Source of the DNA: Spirogloea muscicola
Taxonomy: Eukaryota; Streptophyta; Zygnematophyceae; Spirogloeales; Spirogloeaceae
DNA length: 24,315 bases
NCBI GenBank assembly: GCA_009602725.1
Contig: WELB01000212.1
Location: 210,825 to 235,139, forward strand
Reading direction: 5' to 3'
In this document: piece after piece, positions 9,214 to 18,154 of the stretch
Position numbering within the stretch: position 1 is the first letter of the stretch
Layout of the letters: every line of letters begins with the position of its first letter
The notes under the pieces: model-generated
Seen by the model: only the letters and a program-made list of their open reading frames with translations
Told to the model about the DNA's origin: nothing
Databases searched by the model: none
Translations under genes and position numbers: made by a program

Positions 9214-9447
9214 GCTGACCCTCCATCACCGGCAGGCAGCGCGCCCGCCTGCGGTCGCCAGCCTCTGCTGCGGCTGACAGCCGGCCAGCGAGGCGACGAG
9301 CGAGCGGCGGCTCTCGGGCTTCTGGCACAGTGGCAGGGCCCGAACCCTTGCTCGGGTCGGCCCGCGCCGTCGCTCTCTCTCCTTCACGCTGGTGCGGCGC
9401 CGGTGCTGCAGGGCCCCGCTGGAATGCGGCTGCTGATATTAAAGGAG
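9214..9447. promoter_or_regulatory. GC-rich 5' flank of RAD51D
   Basis: This GC-rich block directly upstream of the RAD51D ATG is the probable promoter and 5' UTR. I see no TATA box. The first retroelement module begins at about 9448, so the promoter space is at most about 235 bases before repeat DNA. Confidence 0.4.
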
Positions 9448-9978
9448 CGGCTGTGAAAGCCAGCCAGATGCATACAGGTGTTCATGACGGAGCCACAGGC
9501 TAGGCAGCCAGGGCGCTCTTAGTAACCCCGTGTCAGCAGTAGGAAGTCAGATGAGCTGAGGGGAGGAAGAGCAACCCCGCCACAGGAGGGAGGCGCGCGT
9601 CTAGGGGACTGGGACCAGTGCCGACAAGGCTGCCTGTAGACTGGACGAAGAATGCGACATCTGATCTTCAAAGGGGCGACGAGGGGGCGGCTCGGAAAGA
9701 GCTATTCAATGGAAAGCAATGGCTGTGGAAGGCCAGCCCAACGGGATGTACGCTGTCTGGAAGGGCCGGAAGGCGCAAAAAGCACGAAACGACTCGCCGT
9801 GATTCTGCGAGTGGACGCTCAATAGAAAGTGAAGGTCTTCGAGAGAAGAAAGACTCTTCCAGAGGGGAGCTACCTTTCTCTCAACAAAAAAGAGGAAGAC
9901 TCCCCCAGTAGAGGGCGATGGCTGTGATTGACCAGCCCAGAAAAGGAATGAACAATGTTTGAAGGGGCCAGAAAAGCG

Positions 9979-10197
9979 CTAAAGCACACAGCAACTCAAG
10001 TGGCCACTGGGTGCTTGACATATCCTAGTGAGCAGCCTTAGGCCAGAGAAACTCGTTTCCTGGTAGCGGGTCCCCTGTCTATAGCCAAAGGCTGCAGCCG
10101 AAGCGCGACCGGCATGCAGATGCAACCCGTGTGCCATTGACAGCTGTAGAGGTACTGACAGGTGAATGCAATACACCTGGGCGGGAGAGCCTGCCAA
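9979..10197 (-). pseudogene. Family A reverse transcriptase C-terminal remnant
   Basis: The minus strand reads HLHAGRASAAAFGYRQGTRY and then GLRLLTRICQ, matching the ending GRALAAASGFRQG..YSDLHLLTRGY of the copy at 12587-12787. The family stop position is lost and the frame drifts. It is followed on the minus strand by the 3' UTR module and hairpin near 9915. Confidence 0.5.
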
Positions 10198-10239
10198 GTT
10201 GCAATTTGGCCTGGTCCTCTTGGTGACAGGCTGTTCCCC

Positions 10240-10340
10240 TCAATAACATCTAGTCAGCAAGTGCAGATCAGAATACCTAGAGGGCGGAAAAGCGTTGCCC
10301 GGAAGCGGCCACTGGTGCAGTAGCAAACGAGCGATGACCG
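10240..10340 (-). pseudogene. Family A reverse transcriptase C-terminal remnant
   Basis: On the minus strand the end YSDLHLLTRCY-stop matches the family A terminus. The preceding GRF/ASGQ part is in another frame, so at least one frameshift has occurred. It lies just downstream of another copy's 3' UTR module at 10393-10470. Confidence 0.5.
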
Positions 10341-11183
10341 GCCACCGCCTCGTTGAATAGAGCACCTTTTGATTGATCGCTTTTGCAAGGCGACGGCAGT
10401 GAAAGACCAGCCCAAGAACGTATAGACAATGTCCGAATGAGTCGAAAAGGGCCAAAAAGCACACATCTACGCAAGTGCCTACGATGAATGGGTGCTTAGT
10501 TACCCCAAATCAACAGCCGCTAGTCAGAGTAGCTTGCAGCCGGAAAAGTGTCGCCGCGATGAAATCAGAAGCAGCCAAAGCAAGGCCTGCCTGCAGCTGG
10601 AATTGAAAGGCAGGGAAACCATAGCTCTTCCGAATGGGGCAAGGGCTGTGAAAGCGAGGCTGGAAAGAACGAACATGGTCTGAAGGGCCGGAAAGCGCTA
10701 AAGCACTCCGCTATGCAGGTACCACGATGGACCGACCAATGATAATCTTTAGCTAGCAGCCGAGTCAAGAAGTACTTGAGGCGTCACAGCGGAAAGTGCA
10801 GTTTTTCCAGAGGAAAAGAAAGTGGCTCTCCCCATAGGAGCAAGGGCTGTAGCAAGCCAGCCCAAGATGAATTGACAAGGTTCGGAGGGCCATACTACTA
10901 AGGGGCCATTAAGCGCTAGTTCAGAACTTGGGGCAGAGGGGCACCGGGCAACGACTGTGTGAAAATGGGATTCTTCCCAAGGGGGCTAGGACTGTGAAAG
11001 AGGAATTGGGAAAGTGCAATTGGCTCTCCCAAATGGGGCAGAAGAAAGTGCTCGCCCAAAGAGAAGAGGGGCTGGCAAAGCCAGCCCGAAAAGAATGGAC
11101 AATGTCCAAAGCCAAGAAAAGAGGTGCCGGAAAAGGACTATTCCTCAAGACACTACAAAACGCAAGACGATGCAAAGGGAAGC

Positions 11184-11414
11184 TCAGTATTCGCAAGTGA
11201 GCAACATCAGGTCGGAGTAGCTCGCTGCAGGGAAAGAGGCACTCCGCCGAGACCCAGAGGCGGCAGCCATAGCACGGCCTGCTCCCATGTGGTCGGCGTA
11301 GGCAAGGGAGCGTTGAAACGATGCCGCCAGGCGCATACGGAAGACTTGAGCGAGCGACGCGGCGGCGTCGAAGCCGGGCATCGCCCCTGACAGTGCGAGT
11401 GCGAGTGTGGCCAC
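11184..11414 (-). pseudogene. Family A reverse transcriptase C-terminal fragment
   Basis: The open frame reads RMRLAASFQRSLAYADHMGA, then GRAMAAASGSRRSASFPAAS and YSDLMLLTCEY-stop. It is the best preserved minus-strand ORF end of family A. Its 3' UTR with a perfect hairpin follows down to about 11040. Its broken 5' end meets the 5' end of the plus-strand family B copy at about 11391-11414, so two truncated elements lie head to head. Confidence 0.6.
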
Positions 11415-12217
11415 ATTGCCGATGACAAGCTCGCCCTAGCCGCGCACATGCTGAGGTGTGCTGAGGGGGGTGAGCGCATTGCCTCCCACGACTTACTCAG
11501 GGATACAATGTTTGGAATTTTGCGAGAGGCGGGGTATCATCCGGCGATGGAGGTGTCCGGCATCATGCCAATCTCCTTCAGGCGCGGCAAGCCATACGTG
11601 CGGCGTCTGGACGTGGTCGCCACCCCCCGGGGCGGTGCGCCTCGTCTGTTCCTGGACGTGGTACTGATCGACGCATACAAGGCTGGCGCACCCACGTCAA
11701 CCGTGTCTGGCTGGGCCACGTCCAGCGCGGAGCGCAAGAAGGAGCGGCACTACCAGGACCATCCCCGAGGGGACCATCTTTGCCCGTGTGCCATGGATAT
11801 CAACGGCGGCTACGGCTTGAAATGGTCCTCTCTGATCCAGCATCTGGCCCGGCTGGTTGATGCGCGTCGTAGAAGTCGGGGGGGCAGCTTGGGCCACTCC
11901 AGCATTCCACAGGCCTTAGTTGCATACTATAGAATGCGGCTCTCGCTTTGTTTGCTGCGCTCGCAAGCCTTGGCTCTGCATCAACGTGCAGGGCGCGCTC
12001 TAAGTCGGGCCTCCGGCTTTCGTGGCGGCGCTCCAGCTCCCCAAGTTAGCTTGTCCGATTTGTTTGTGCTCTCCCATGGGTACTAATGTCACCTTAGGCA
12101 CCTTAGTTTAGGTCTCTATATTATGTAGCCTTGTTTAGTTTGCACTCGCCTCTGCTTGAACTGTGTATTGGCTTGAATTGGCCTCCCTTTTCATTTCATG
12201 CGCCCCGCGCGCCTTTC
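11391..12217 (+). mobile_element. Non-LTR retrotransposon 3' part with C-terminal ORF domain, family B copy 2
   Basis: The frame is open from 11391 to the stop at 12084-12086. It begins with a zinc-knuckle-like CECGHIADDKLALAAHMLRC followed by ERIASHDLLRDTMF. It continues with ILREAGYHPAMEV, RRLDVVATPRGGAPRLFLDV and then KKERHYQDHPRGD plus AMDINGGYGLKWSSLIQHLA. This C..C..H..C, HDxLRD and GG..W order is what I recall of the C-terminal, restriction-endonuclease-like tail of algal and invertebrate LINE-type polyproteins. It would help nick the target DNA. The reverse transcriptase core upstream is missing. The 3' UTR runs from 12087 to 12217 and ends exactly where the copy at 4334 ends. Confidence 0.7.
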
Positions 12218-12474
12218 TCTCTGGCAGACCCGGCCGCCGGTCAACGGCCTGAGGGGCAAGCCGCTGGAGGAGATCCAGCCAGCGGCTGCCGAAAGCCCCG
12301 TTTACATCTATCGCCAGGGCCGCGAATTCATCATCAACCGGGTGATCGGCATTTTTCGCTCCTTGCCCCGGGCCGCCTGGCCGACCGCGTGCCCTGCAAA
12401 CGACGCCGATCTGGTGGGATTGCTGGAGTCGATGCAGTCAGTTATCACCACATCGGCGATGATGCGGGGGCGAN
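12218..12474 (+). other. Open segment of unknown origin ending at an ambiguous base
   Basis: A frame stays open through this segment, with ordinary protein composition: RPPVNGLRGKPLEEIQPAAA, then SPVYIYRQGREFIINRVIGI and ADLVGLLESMQSVITTSAMM. It does not resemble either retroelement family and I do not recognise the protein. It begins exactly where family B copy 2 ends and stops at the only N in the window (12474), after which family A module sequence resumes. It could be host DNA between insertions, a captured fragment, or an assembly join to foreign DNA. Confidence 0.45.
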
Positions 12475-12586
12475 CTGTGAAAGAGAAGAGAAGTGGCACT
12501 CCCAATGGGGGTAAGGGCTGTGAAAAGCCAGCCTGGAAAGAATTGACAAAGGTTCGAAGGGGCCAAATGACGGAGGGGCAAGAGCA
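12475..12586 (-). repeat. Family A 3' UTR module
   Basis: This is the same module as at 3985-4110 and in the same orientation, including GGGCTGTGAAAAGCCAGCCT, ATTGACAAAGGTTCGAAGGG and AAATGACGGAGGGG. It is a minus-oriented fragment lying directly against a plus-oriented copy. Confidence 0.55.
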
Positions 12587-12890
12587 GTGAAAGACCAGCC
12601 CGAAAAGATTGACAAGGACTGGAGGAAAGCGCTGAACTCTCTGGCCATCTCTTTGCAGCGGTCCCTTGCCTTCGCGGTCCACTTGCGCGCAGGCCGCGCT
12701 TTGGCGGCGGCCTCCGGCTTCCGTCAGGGCGACATCTTTCCGCCTGCTAGCTATTCAGACTTGCATCTACTGACTAGAGGTTACTGAGAGTCCGCTTGCT
12801 GCTGTCTCAGTCCCTAGCACTCCGGCTCCTTCAGACCTTGTCCATTCCTTTGGGCTGGCCTCTCCCAGCCACCAGTTAATCTGGCCGCGC
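12587..12890 (+). mobile_element. Family A retrotransposon 3' end with preserved ORF terminus
   Basis: The frame ends with SLQRSLAFAVHLRAGRALAA, ASGFRQGDIFPPASYSDLHL and LTRGY-stop (stop at 12785-12787). This is the clearest family A terminus. Within about 90 bases come CTCCGGCTCCTTCAGACCTT, GTCCATTCCTTTGGGCTGG and a hairpin GGGCTGGCCTCTCCCAGCC near 12860. The first 80 bases may belong to the neighbouring minus-oriented module. Confidence 0.6.
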
Positions 12891-13189
12891 TTGCGGAACG
12901 ACAGCTGTGAAAGGGGAAGGGGAAGACTCTTCCAGTGGAGGGCGATGGCCGTAATTGAGAGATAACAGATTGGCCAGCCCAAAACAAGCCCAGAAAGAAT
13001 AAAAGGCAGACTCGAGGGCTCCAGGACGAAACCTTCCATCGTATCCGTCCCGTTTAGCGGGCCGTGTTTAGGCGGGAGGGTCCCCCGCTGGGGCCGGCAG
13101 CCCGGCCCCGGCCGGGCGCCGCAGGGGCTGGGCGGCGGGGCCCACCACAAGCAGCGCCACGTGAGATTCGAGTTCCCACCCGCTGGAGC
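12891..13189. other. Retroelement module remnant and GC-rich DNA
   Basis: Around 12910-12990 the text GAAGACTCTTCCAGTGGAGG and GGCCAGCCC repeats that at 9850-9940, a minus-oriented family A remnant. From about 13030 to 13190 the DNA is very GC-rich without a recognisable feature. No gene is visible. Confidence 0.4.
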
Positions 13190-13440
13190 CGCGGTTCATG
13201 CTCTGGGTCTCGGCGGAGTGCCTCTTTCCCTGCAGCGAGCTACTCAGCTGATGTTGCTCACTCGTTGGAACTGAGATTCCCTCTGCATCGTCTATGTTTT
13301 GCAGTGTTTTGTAGCGTAGTCCTTTTTCCGGCTCCTCGTTCTTTGGCTTTGGACATTGTCCATTCTTTTTTGGGCTGGCTTTGCCAGCCCCTCTTTTCTA
13401 TGGGCGCGCTCTTCTCTTCTCTATGGGCGAGCATCTCCTT
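13190..13440 (+). mobile_element. Family A retrotransposon 3' end
   Basis: Over about 230 bases this parallels the minus strand of 11270-11040 and of 3965-3750: TCTGGGTCTCGGCGGAGTGC, CCTGCAGCGAGCTACTCAG, TTTGGCTTTGGACATTGTCC, then the perfect hairpin GGGCTGGCTTTGCCAGCCC (about 13371-13389). A short deletion near 13250 breaks the SYSDL frame. It is the plus-oriented partner of the copies on the left side of RAD51D. Confidence 0.65.
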
Positions 13441-14127
13441 ACATGCCACCTCATCTGCAGGGAAGTCATGAGCGGCAGCCAGTGGGGTGCGTTAGAGCAA
13501 GTGGGGATGCGGGTGAAATCCGGCACGTGGCCCGCTCAAACCGGGGGGGGCCCATCTAGCCCGCCCCCGTGCATGGCGGCGGGGCGGCTGCGGGCTGCGA
13601 AGGCGCGGGGTGCGCATGAGAGAAAAGGGTGGCCGCCTTGACCAACATACTCTTCAGGCTACTCCCAGTGTTTGGGGCTTCAAGAGAAGGCGCGCATGCA
13701 ATGAAAGGGCGGCCAGATCAAGGCATCGCACTTGGTTCAGGCGAAAGCTGGTGCGAAGCGAAGCAAAAACGGGGACAGAGGAATCGGAGGCGGCGTCTCG
13801 GCTGTTTCGCGCGCGCCCGCTGGCGCGCCGGCCCCGGCTCCCGACGACGGTCCCGCCGGCAGCTCTCGGGGCCTCGCGGGAGGACGTGGGCCTGGTTAGC
13901 CAGTCCCAGATGGCCGTCCAGAGAGGCCAGCCCAGAGGATGAAGGAGGTCTGAAAGGGCCTGAAGCGGCAGCGGAATGGGCCGAGTCGCAACCCCCGGCG
14001 TCGGTAGGGACAAGCGGAGAGCCGCCGCGGCCGCCGCGGGGGCCCGTCAGTCCCCTCCAGGGTAGCTGGGGCTGGCACGCCCGCCTTCCGCCTCCCCCGC
14101 CCGCCGCGCCGCCACGGCGAGCTCGCC
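13441..14127. other. GC-rich upstream region of galactinol synthase with old retroelement pieces
   Basis: Around 13612-13660 and 13690-13745 the + text (GCGCATGCAATGAAAGGGC and onwards to GGTTCAGGCGAAA) resembles the minus-oriented family B tail at 4350-4400, so two old copies lie in tandem. Near 13905-13965 a family A module remnant (GGCCAGCCCAGAGGATGAAG) is visible. A G-box/ABRE-type CACGTGGC lies at 13524-13531, about 600 bases from the ATG. From about 13990 the DNA is the GC-rich 5' flank of the gene. Open frames here look like chance. Confidence 0.45.
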
Positions 14128-16560
14128 ATGGTGCGCAACGAGGCCGCCTCCGACTTCGGCGCCGGCCTGGCGGGCGATGCCGCGGCCGGCCGTCCCATGC
14201 CAAGCGGCTGCCGGCACGCCGGCTACATGCACCCGGGCCACCGGCCCGTGGCGTTTGTGACGCTCCTCATGGGAGCCGGCGACTACCTCATGGGCGTCGT
14301 GGCGCTGGCCAAGAGCCTCAAGGCGGTGGGGAGCAAGCACCCGCTCCTTGTCGCCGTCACGCCAGACGTGCCGTCTGCCCACAGGCAGTCACTGAAGGTA
14401 ATGTGCTGGCTCCCTCAGCACCCCTCTGCATGTTGCACGACCGGACGCATGTAGCTCTCAGCAAGATGTGATTGCTCGACTTGCATGCTTCCAGGTTCCG
14501 AATGCTCGTCTGATTCAGACGGCCTCGTCAGATCCACACGGTCTCTGCTTTGTGGCTAGGCTCTTCCTTGCCGCATAATGTCTTAAGAGTAGAGAGCAAT
14601 CAAGCCGAGTTCTTGCTACTCGCTCATGGTTGCAGGGCCGATTGTTAGCAAGACTGCTGCTGTTCACGTTGCTATATTACTCATGACAAAGCTGGCTTCC
14701 ATCTGCATGTTCGTGCCATGGTTGCAACCTCCCATGCTCTTGACATCCCCTTCAGGCCACCTGTGCAAATCTGACTCTAGCCTAGCTTATCACAATCTGA
14801 AGGGCTGGATAGGGGAAGATAAGGGATACAGAGGGTGGCTCAAGGCTTTGAGTAGGTGGTGGGTTGTTTAGATTGTCACGGTACTCCCTGCTGAACTGGA
14901 AGGTAGAGCCTTGGTCGTACGTGCATGCAGCCACCTCCTGCAACACTGGCTGACAACGCTCAGTACTGGTGACAGGATCACGGTTGCCTTTTACGAGATA
15001 TTGAGCCTGTCTCGCCTCCAGAGGGAGTGGAACCATTTTCATTTGTTGTGCCGTATTACCAGAAGAATTTTACTAAGCTGCGCGTCTGGCAAGTGAGTAC
15101 GATGTGAATGTGACTTCTCTGTGCTTGTAGCTACTTTTCCTTCCCAAAGCATCCTGTTCGTGACGGGTTTTGTGCCTACTCTTACACCTTCTCAGCGTTG
15201 CTATATATAATGCCATACTGCGCTAGTTGGGCCTGTGGGTTCTTGTCATTTGCAGAAGAGGTAGAGTGTTCACGCACATAATACATATTCGTATCAACCG
15301 TGGCAGGTATGAGTGCCGCTTTCGTCACCTTGACTCAAGCTCAGTTGTTGTCCTCCACATCAGTTTGATGACTTTGAGAAGCTAGTGTACTTGGATGCTG
15401 ATGTGCTGGTGGTGCAAAGCATCGATGAGCTTTTTGATCAACCAAGCTTCGGCATCTCAGCAGTGCTGGACTGCTTTTGCGAGCCATCTTGGAATGGCTC
15501 CATCCAGTATCAGCTGAAGTACTGTCAGCAAGTGAGTTGCTAGCCTTATTGACAAGCATAACCAGCGTGCCCAGTCAGGCTCGATACAGTATCTTCTTGA
15601 CGTCAGTCAGACATCACACATTTGCACATTCTTCAAGTAGCTCCACATATCACTGACTGGAGAATGCATCAAGCCGACTCGATGCAAAGTTGACACATGC
15701 GTTTTTGCTGAACATGCGTCTTGCAGGAACCTGGACAGCACTTCTTGCATAATGAGGAGGCGAGACCCACACCTTATTTCAATGCAGGGGTGCTTGTTCT
15801 CAGCCCTAGCTCCGGACAATTTGATGACATGATGAACATTGTGAAGAGCAGGCCCTCCACGCCCTTTGCCGAGCAGGTTTGACTTTCCAACTTTCGCCAC
15901 TGTATACTCTGCTCGCGTGCAGCTTGTGTTACTCAAGAGAGCAAGTGCGACTAACACAATTGCTGCATCTGCAGGATTTTCTGAATGAGTACTTTCGAGG
16001 AATATACTTGCATCCTTTGCCATTGCAGTACAACTTGGTCCTTGCCTTTCTGTGGCACCACCCACAGAAGGTGGACCTCTCCAAGGTGAAAATAGTCCAC
16101 TTCTGTGCCAAGGTAAAAGCTGCACTTACGGAATGATAGGATCTGCATAAGAGCATCTGCTTCATGTGTCACTGATGGCACTTACGCTTACCTCTCTTGT
16201 CGATGTCTTGGCCCGCCTGAGCAGCTACTGATTATCTACGTGTTTCAAGTGCTAGTATCGGCCCATCTTCCAACCGTATGTAGGCCCGGCTGCCGCATAG
16301 CCAAATGAAAGGATTTCAGACTGGCTTCGCTGCTGGTGCTGCAGGGGTCCAAGCCATGGAAGTTCCACCCAGATGAGCAACACATGGATCTACCAGAAGT
16401 CAGGCAACTGGTGGGCTTGTGGTGGCAGGTTTACAATGGTAACTCATCTCGTCACGTAGAGACTTCCGTGCAGCAGAGTAAATCAGTGGTAAGTCTTGAG
16501 CTTCCAGTCCAGTCGGCAACCCCGTCGGCTGGTGCTTTCTGTAGGATTAGAGTAGAGTAG
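14128..16560 (+). CDS. Galactinol synthase (glycosyltransferase family 8), six exons
   Basis: Exons are 14128-14397, 14976-15092, 15364-15531, 15727-15876, 15975-16112 and 16345-16560. All junctions are GT-AG in phase 0, giving 352 aa (plant enzymes are about 330-350). The enzyme transfers galactose from UDP-galactose to myo-inositol, giving galactinol, the donor for raffinose oligosaccharides made under drought and cold. Landmarks are AFVTLLMGAGDYLMGVVALA near the N-terminus, GCLLRDIEPV, the Mn-binding DxD in LVYLDADVLVV (Asp140, Asp142), LDCFCEPSW and KYCQQ, YFNAGVLVLSPS, TPFAEQDFLNEYF and HFCAKGSKPW (277-286). FAEQDFLN, the DCFCE/CQQ cysteines and GSKPW point to galactinol synthase rather than glycogenin. 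The plant C-terminal APSAA motif is not seen. A good donor at 16489 (GTG|GTAAGT) could splice out the last 24 residues. The protein is probably cytosolic. Confidence 0.92.
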
Positions 16561-16880
16561 TGGGTCACTCCCTTCAGCCGGGCAAGTGGCCTTAGCCTTG
16601 TGGAGTAGGTACTCTTAGCCGGACACTACATACGTGGGTGTACAGTACATAAGAGATCACTGTTTCCTGCACAGCAAGAGAACGTGCGGGTGACCATTGT
16701 AAGGCTGTGCTAAGTGTCAGGGACTCTACAGCTTAGGCCTTCTTGAAGGCCTTCTTGATACATGGCCCTTTGGAGGGTGCTGCACGGGCTTGGTTCACTC
16801 CAAATCTCCCTCTGCATGCACTTGGCTGCTGACTCGGGATCACTGAGCTCCCATTCGCTGTAGGCACTTGCATAGCTGTG
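16561..16880 (+). other. 3' flank of galactinol synthase
   Basis: The probable 3' UTR. TGTAA at 16698-16702, about 140 bases after the stop codon, is a candidate poly(A) signal. No further gene is visible. Confidence 0.4.
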
Positions 16881-17115
16881 CGCTTTTAGTGCCTTCCGCC
16901 CTTTTGAACCTTGTCCGTTTTTTCTGGGCTGGCTTTCAACAGCCTTCGCCCCCTTTGAAAGAGCTTACTCCTCTCACTTGTGAGAGCTGCTGGCTTCACA
17001 GCCGCCCCTTCAAAGGTCAGCAGCCCGTTCGTTCGTTCTCTCCTTCCGCTCGGCAGTTGAGAAGTAAGCTCCTCCAAAGTGGGCGAGGGCTGTGAGAGGC
17101 CAGCCCGAGATAGAA
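16881..17115. mobile_element. Inverted pair of family A retroelement modules
   Basis: The plus-oriented module at about 16885-16985 (CTTTTGAACCTTGTCCG, hairpin GGGCTGGCTTTCAACAGCC, AAAGAGCTTACTCC) is matched by its reverse complement at about 17035-17112 (GAAGTAAGCTCCTCCAAAG, GGGCTGTGAGAGGCCAGCCC). The two arms are about 70-80 bases long with roughly 50 bases between them. An RNA read through both could fold into a long hairpin. Confidence 0.6.
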
Positions 17116-18154
17116 AGCTAGGCAGTTGACACTTTCGCCTACGGCTGCGCAGATGTGCTCCCGGCCGAGATGGGCTTGCCAGCTGCAATACTGTCGTTCT
17201 AGCGCTGTCATGTGTTGGCCTCTTAGCAGCGTGCTCAGGCTCATGCTTTGCACCAGCAAGCTGGCCGAGCTGTAGTTGGTGGCAGAAGGTCTTAGAAATT
17301 TGCCATCCGGTTTTCAGGCATCGATGAGCGACCTCTATGTGCTGACCCGTGGTCAGTAAGTAGGTCAATCTGAGCGGGTAATGTACGTCATCATGGGCGT
17401 GCCGTTGTACTTGGCCACTTTGGCCTTCCATTTATTTCCATTTCCATTATTCCCATACACGCTAAGTGCATACGGGCCTCCTCCTGCACCCAAATGCCAA
17501 GGCAGCGGTGGCCCTCCTCTCGACCGCGGCGGCGGCGGCTGCGGCGAGAGGCGGCCGCTGTGGCTGCTCCGGCGGCGCCGGCGTCGGACGCTTGTTACTT
17601 CAGTCGCTGCCAGAGGACGTGCCCTAGATGGTCACGAGCATGTCAGCCAGACAGGCCGCTCTTGGTCGATGAAGTTACAACATGCTGCAGCTTCGCAGTT
17701 GGAGCGCCGTGAGCTATTTTGCGCAGCGAGGTCGCCTCGGCAGCGTCGACGGGCCTTAAGATGGCCCGTGGAGCCGTCTGGAGGGGCGGCCAGAGATTGA
17801 GAGCGCAGGTTGTGCTACATGTGAAGGTGACAATCAGCTCTGCACTCTGAGCAGTCGAGCTTGGGGACCGGCTTGCCGTCGCACTGGTCTTGTCAACAAG
17901 CTTCTTCACGCATGAAGTAATGGATTAGATATACTAGCAACAACAGGATGGCCATAATGAGGATGGATAAGATTGCAACTTCTCAAAAGCACAGCTGTAT
18001 AAGTGAAAGCTCCCTATTGCTCTTGCTGGACCCTAGACACGTGATTTTGCAGCTATTGCTGTTCAAGTGCACTTAGGTACTGCTGTCCTGTGGTAAGACG
18101 CATGGCACCACGAATTTCTCATATGACTAGAAAAGCTCTCTTTCTTTGCTGCAG
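17116..18154. other. Upstream region of the scramblase gene; first exon probably here
   Basis: The part from 17490 to 17760 is very GC-rich, like the head of every other gene in the window, so the first exon and promoter of the scramblase probably lie here. Candidate starts are ATG 17494 (arginine-rich frame) and ATG 17682 (MLQLRSWSAVSYFAQR, like a mitochondrial presequence). Neither gives a clean phase-matched splice to the exon at 18155. The stretch at 17116-17480 shows no recognisable feature. Confidence 0.4.

Larger units (their letters stand above)
9448..11183 (-). mobile_element. Head-to-tail array of truncated family A retrotransposon 3' ends
   Basis: The same 3' UTR module recurs at about 9448, 9720, 9915, 10390, 10640, 10845 and 11050. 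On the + strand it reads roughly GGGCTGTGAAAGCCAGCCC, then AAAAGAATTGACAAGGTTCG, then GGGGCCAAAAAGCGCTAAAG. Between the modules lie remnants of the ORF end, for example AGRASAAAFGYRQGTRYQE on the minus strand near 10120-10060 and YSDLHLLTRCY ending at 10240. Each copy keeps only the last 100-300 bases of the element, which is typical 5' truncation by target-primed reverse transcription. The copies have diverged from one another and so were probably inserted at different times. Confidence 0.65.

Noticed and set aside
12545-12570. tRNA-type B box (GGTTCGAA) in the repeated module, suggesting a SINE
   Set aside because: No A box at the right distance, the final C of the B box is missing, and several copies continue directly from a LINE ORF end, so it is a LINE 3' UTR.
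13629-14471. 280-codon open frame on the plus strand
   Set aside because: It is arginine/proline-rich out-of-frame reading of the GC-rich region and overlaps the galactinol synthase first exon in another frame.
14128-16560. Glycogenin as an alternative for the GT8 gene
   Set aside because: The DCFCE, CQQ and FAEQDFLN motifs and overall length fit galactinol synthase much better.
16488-16560. Splicing at the GTAAGT donor at 16489 in galactinol synthase
   Set aside because: No convincing downstream exon was found, so the open reading to 16560 is kept as the main model.
16886-17431. 181-codon open frame on the minus strand
   Set aside because: Its C-terminal half runs through the inverted retroelement modules and the rest has no recognisable similarity; a transposase was considered but no motif supports it.
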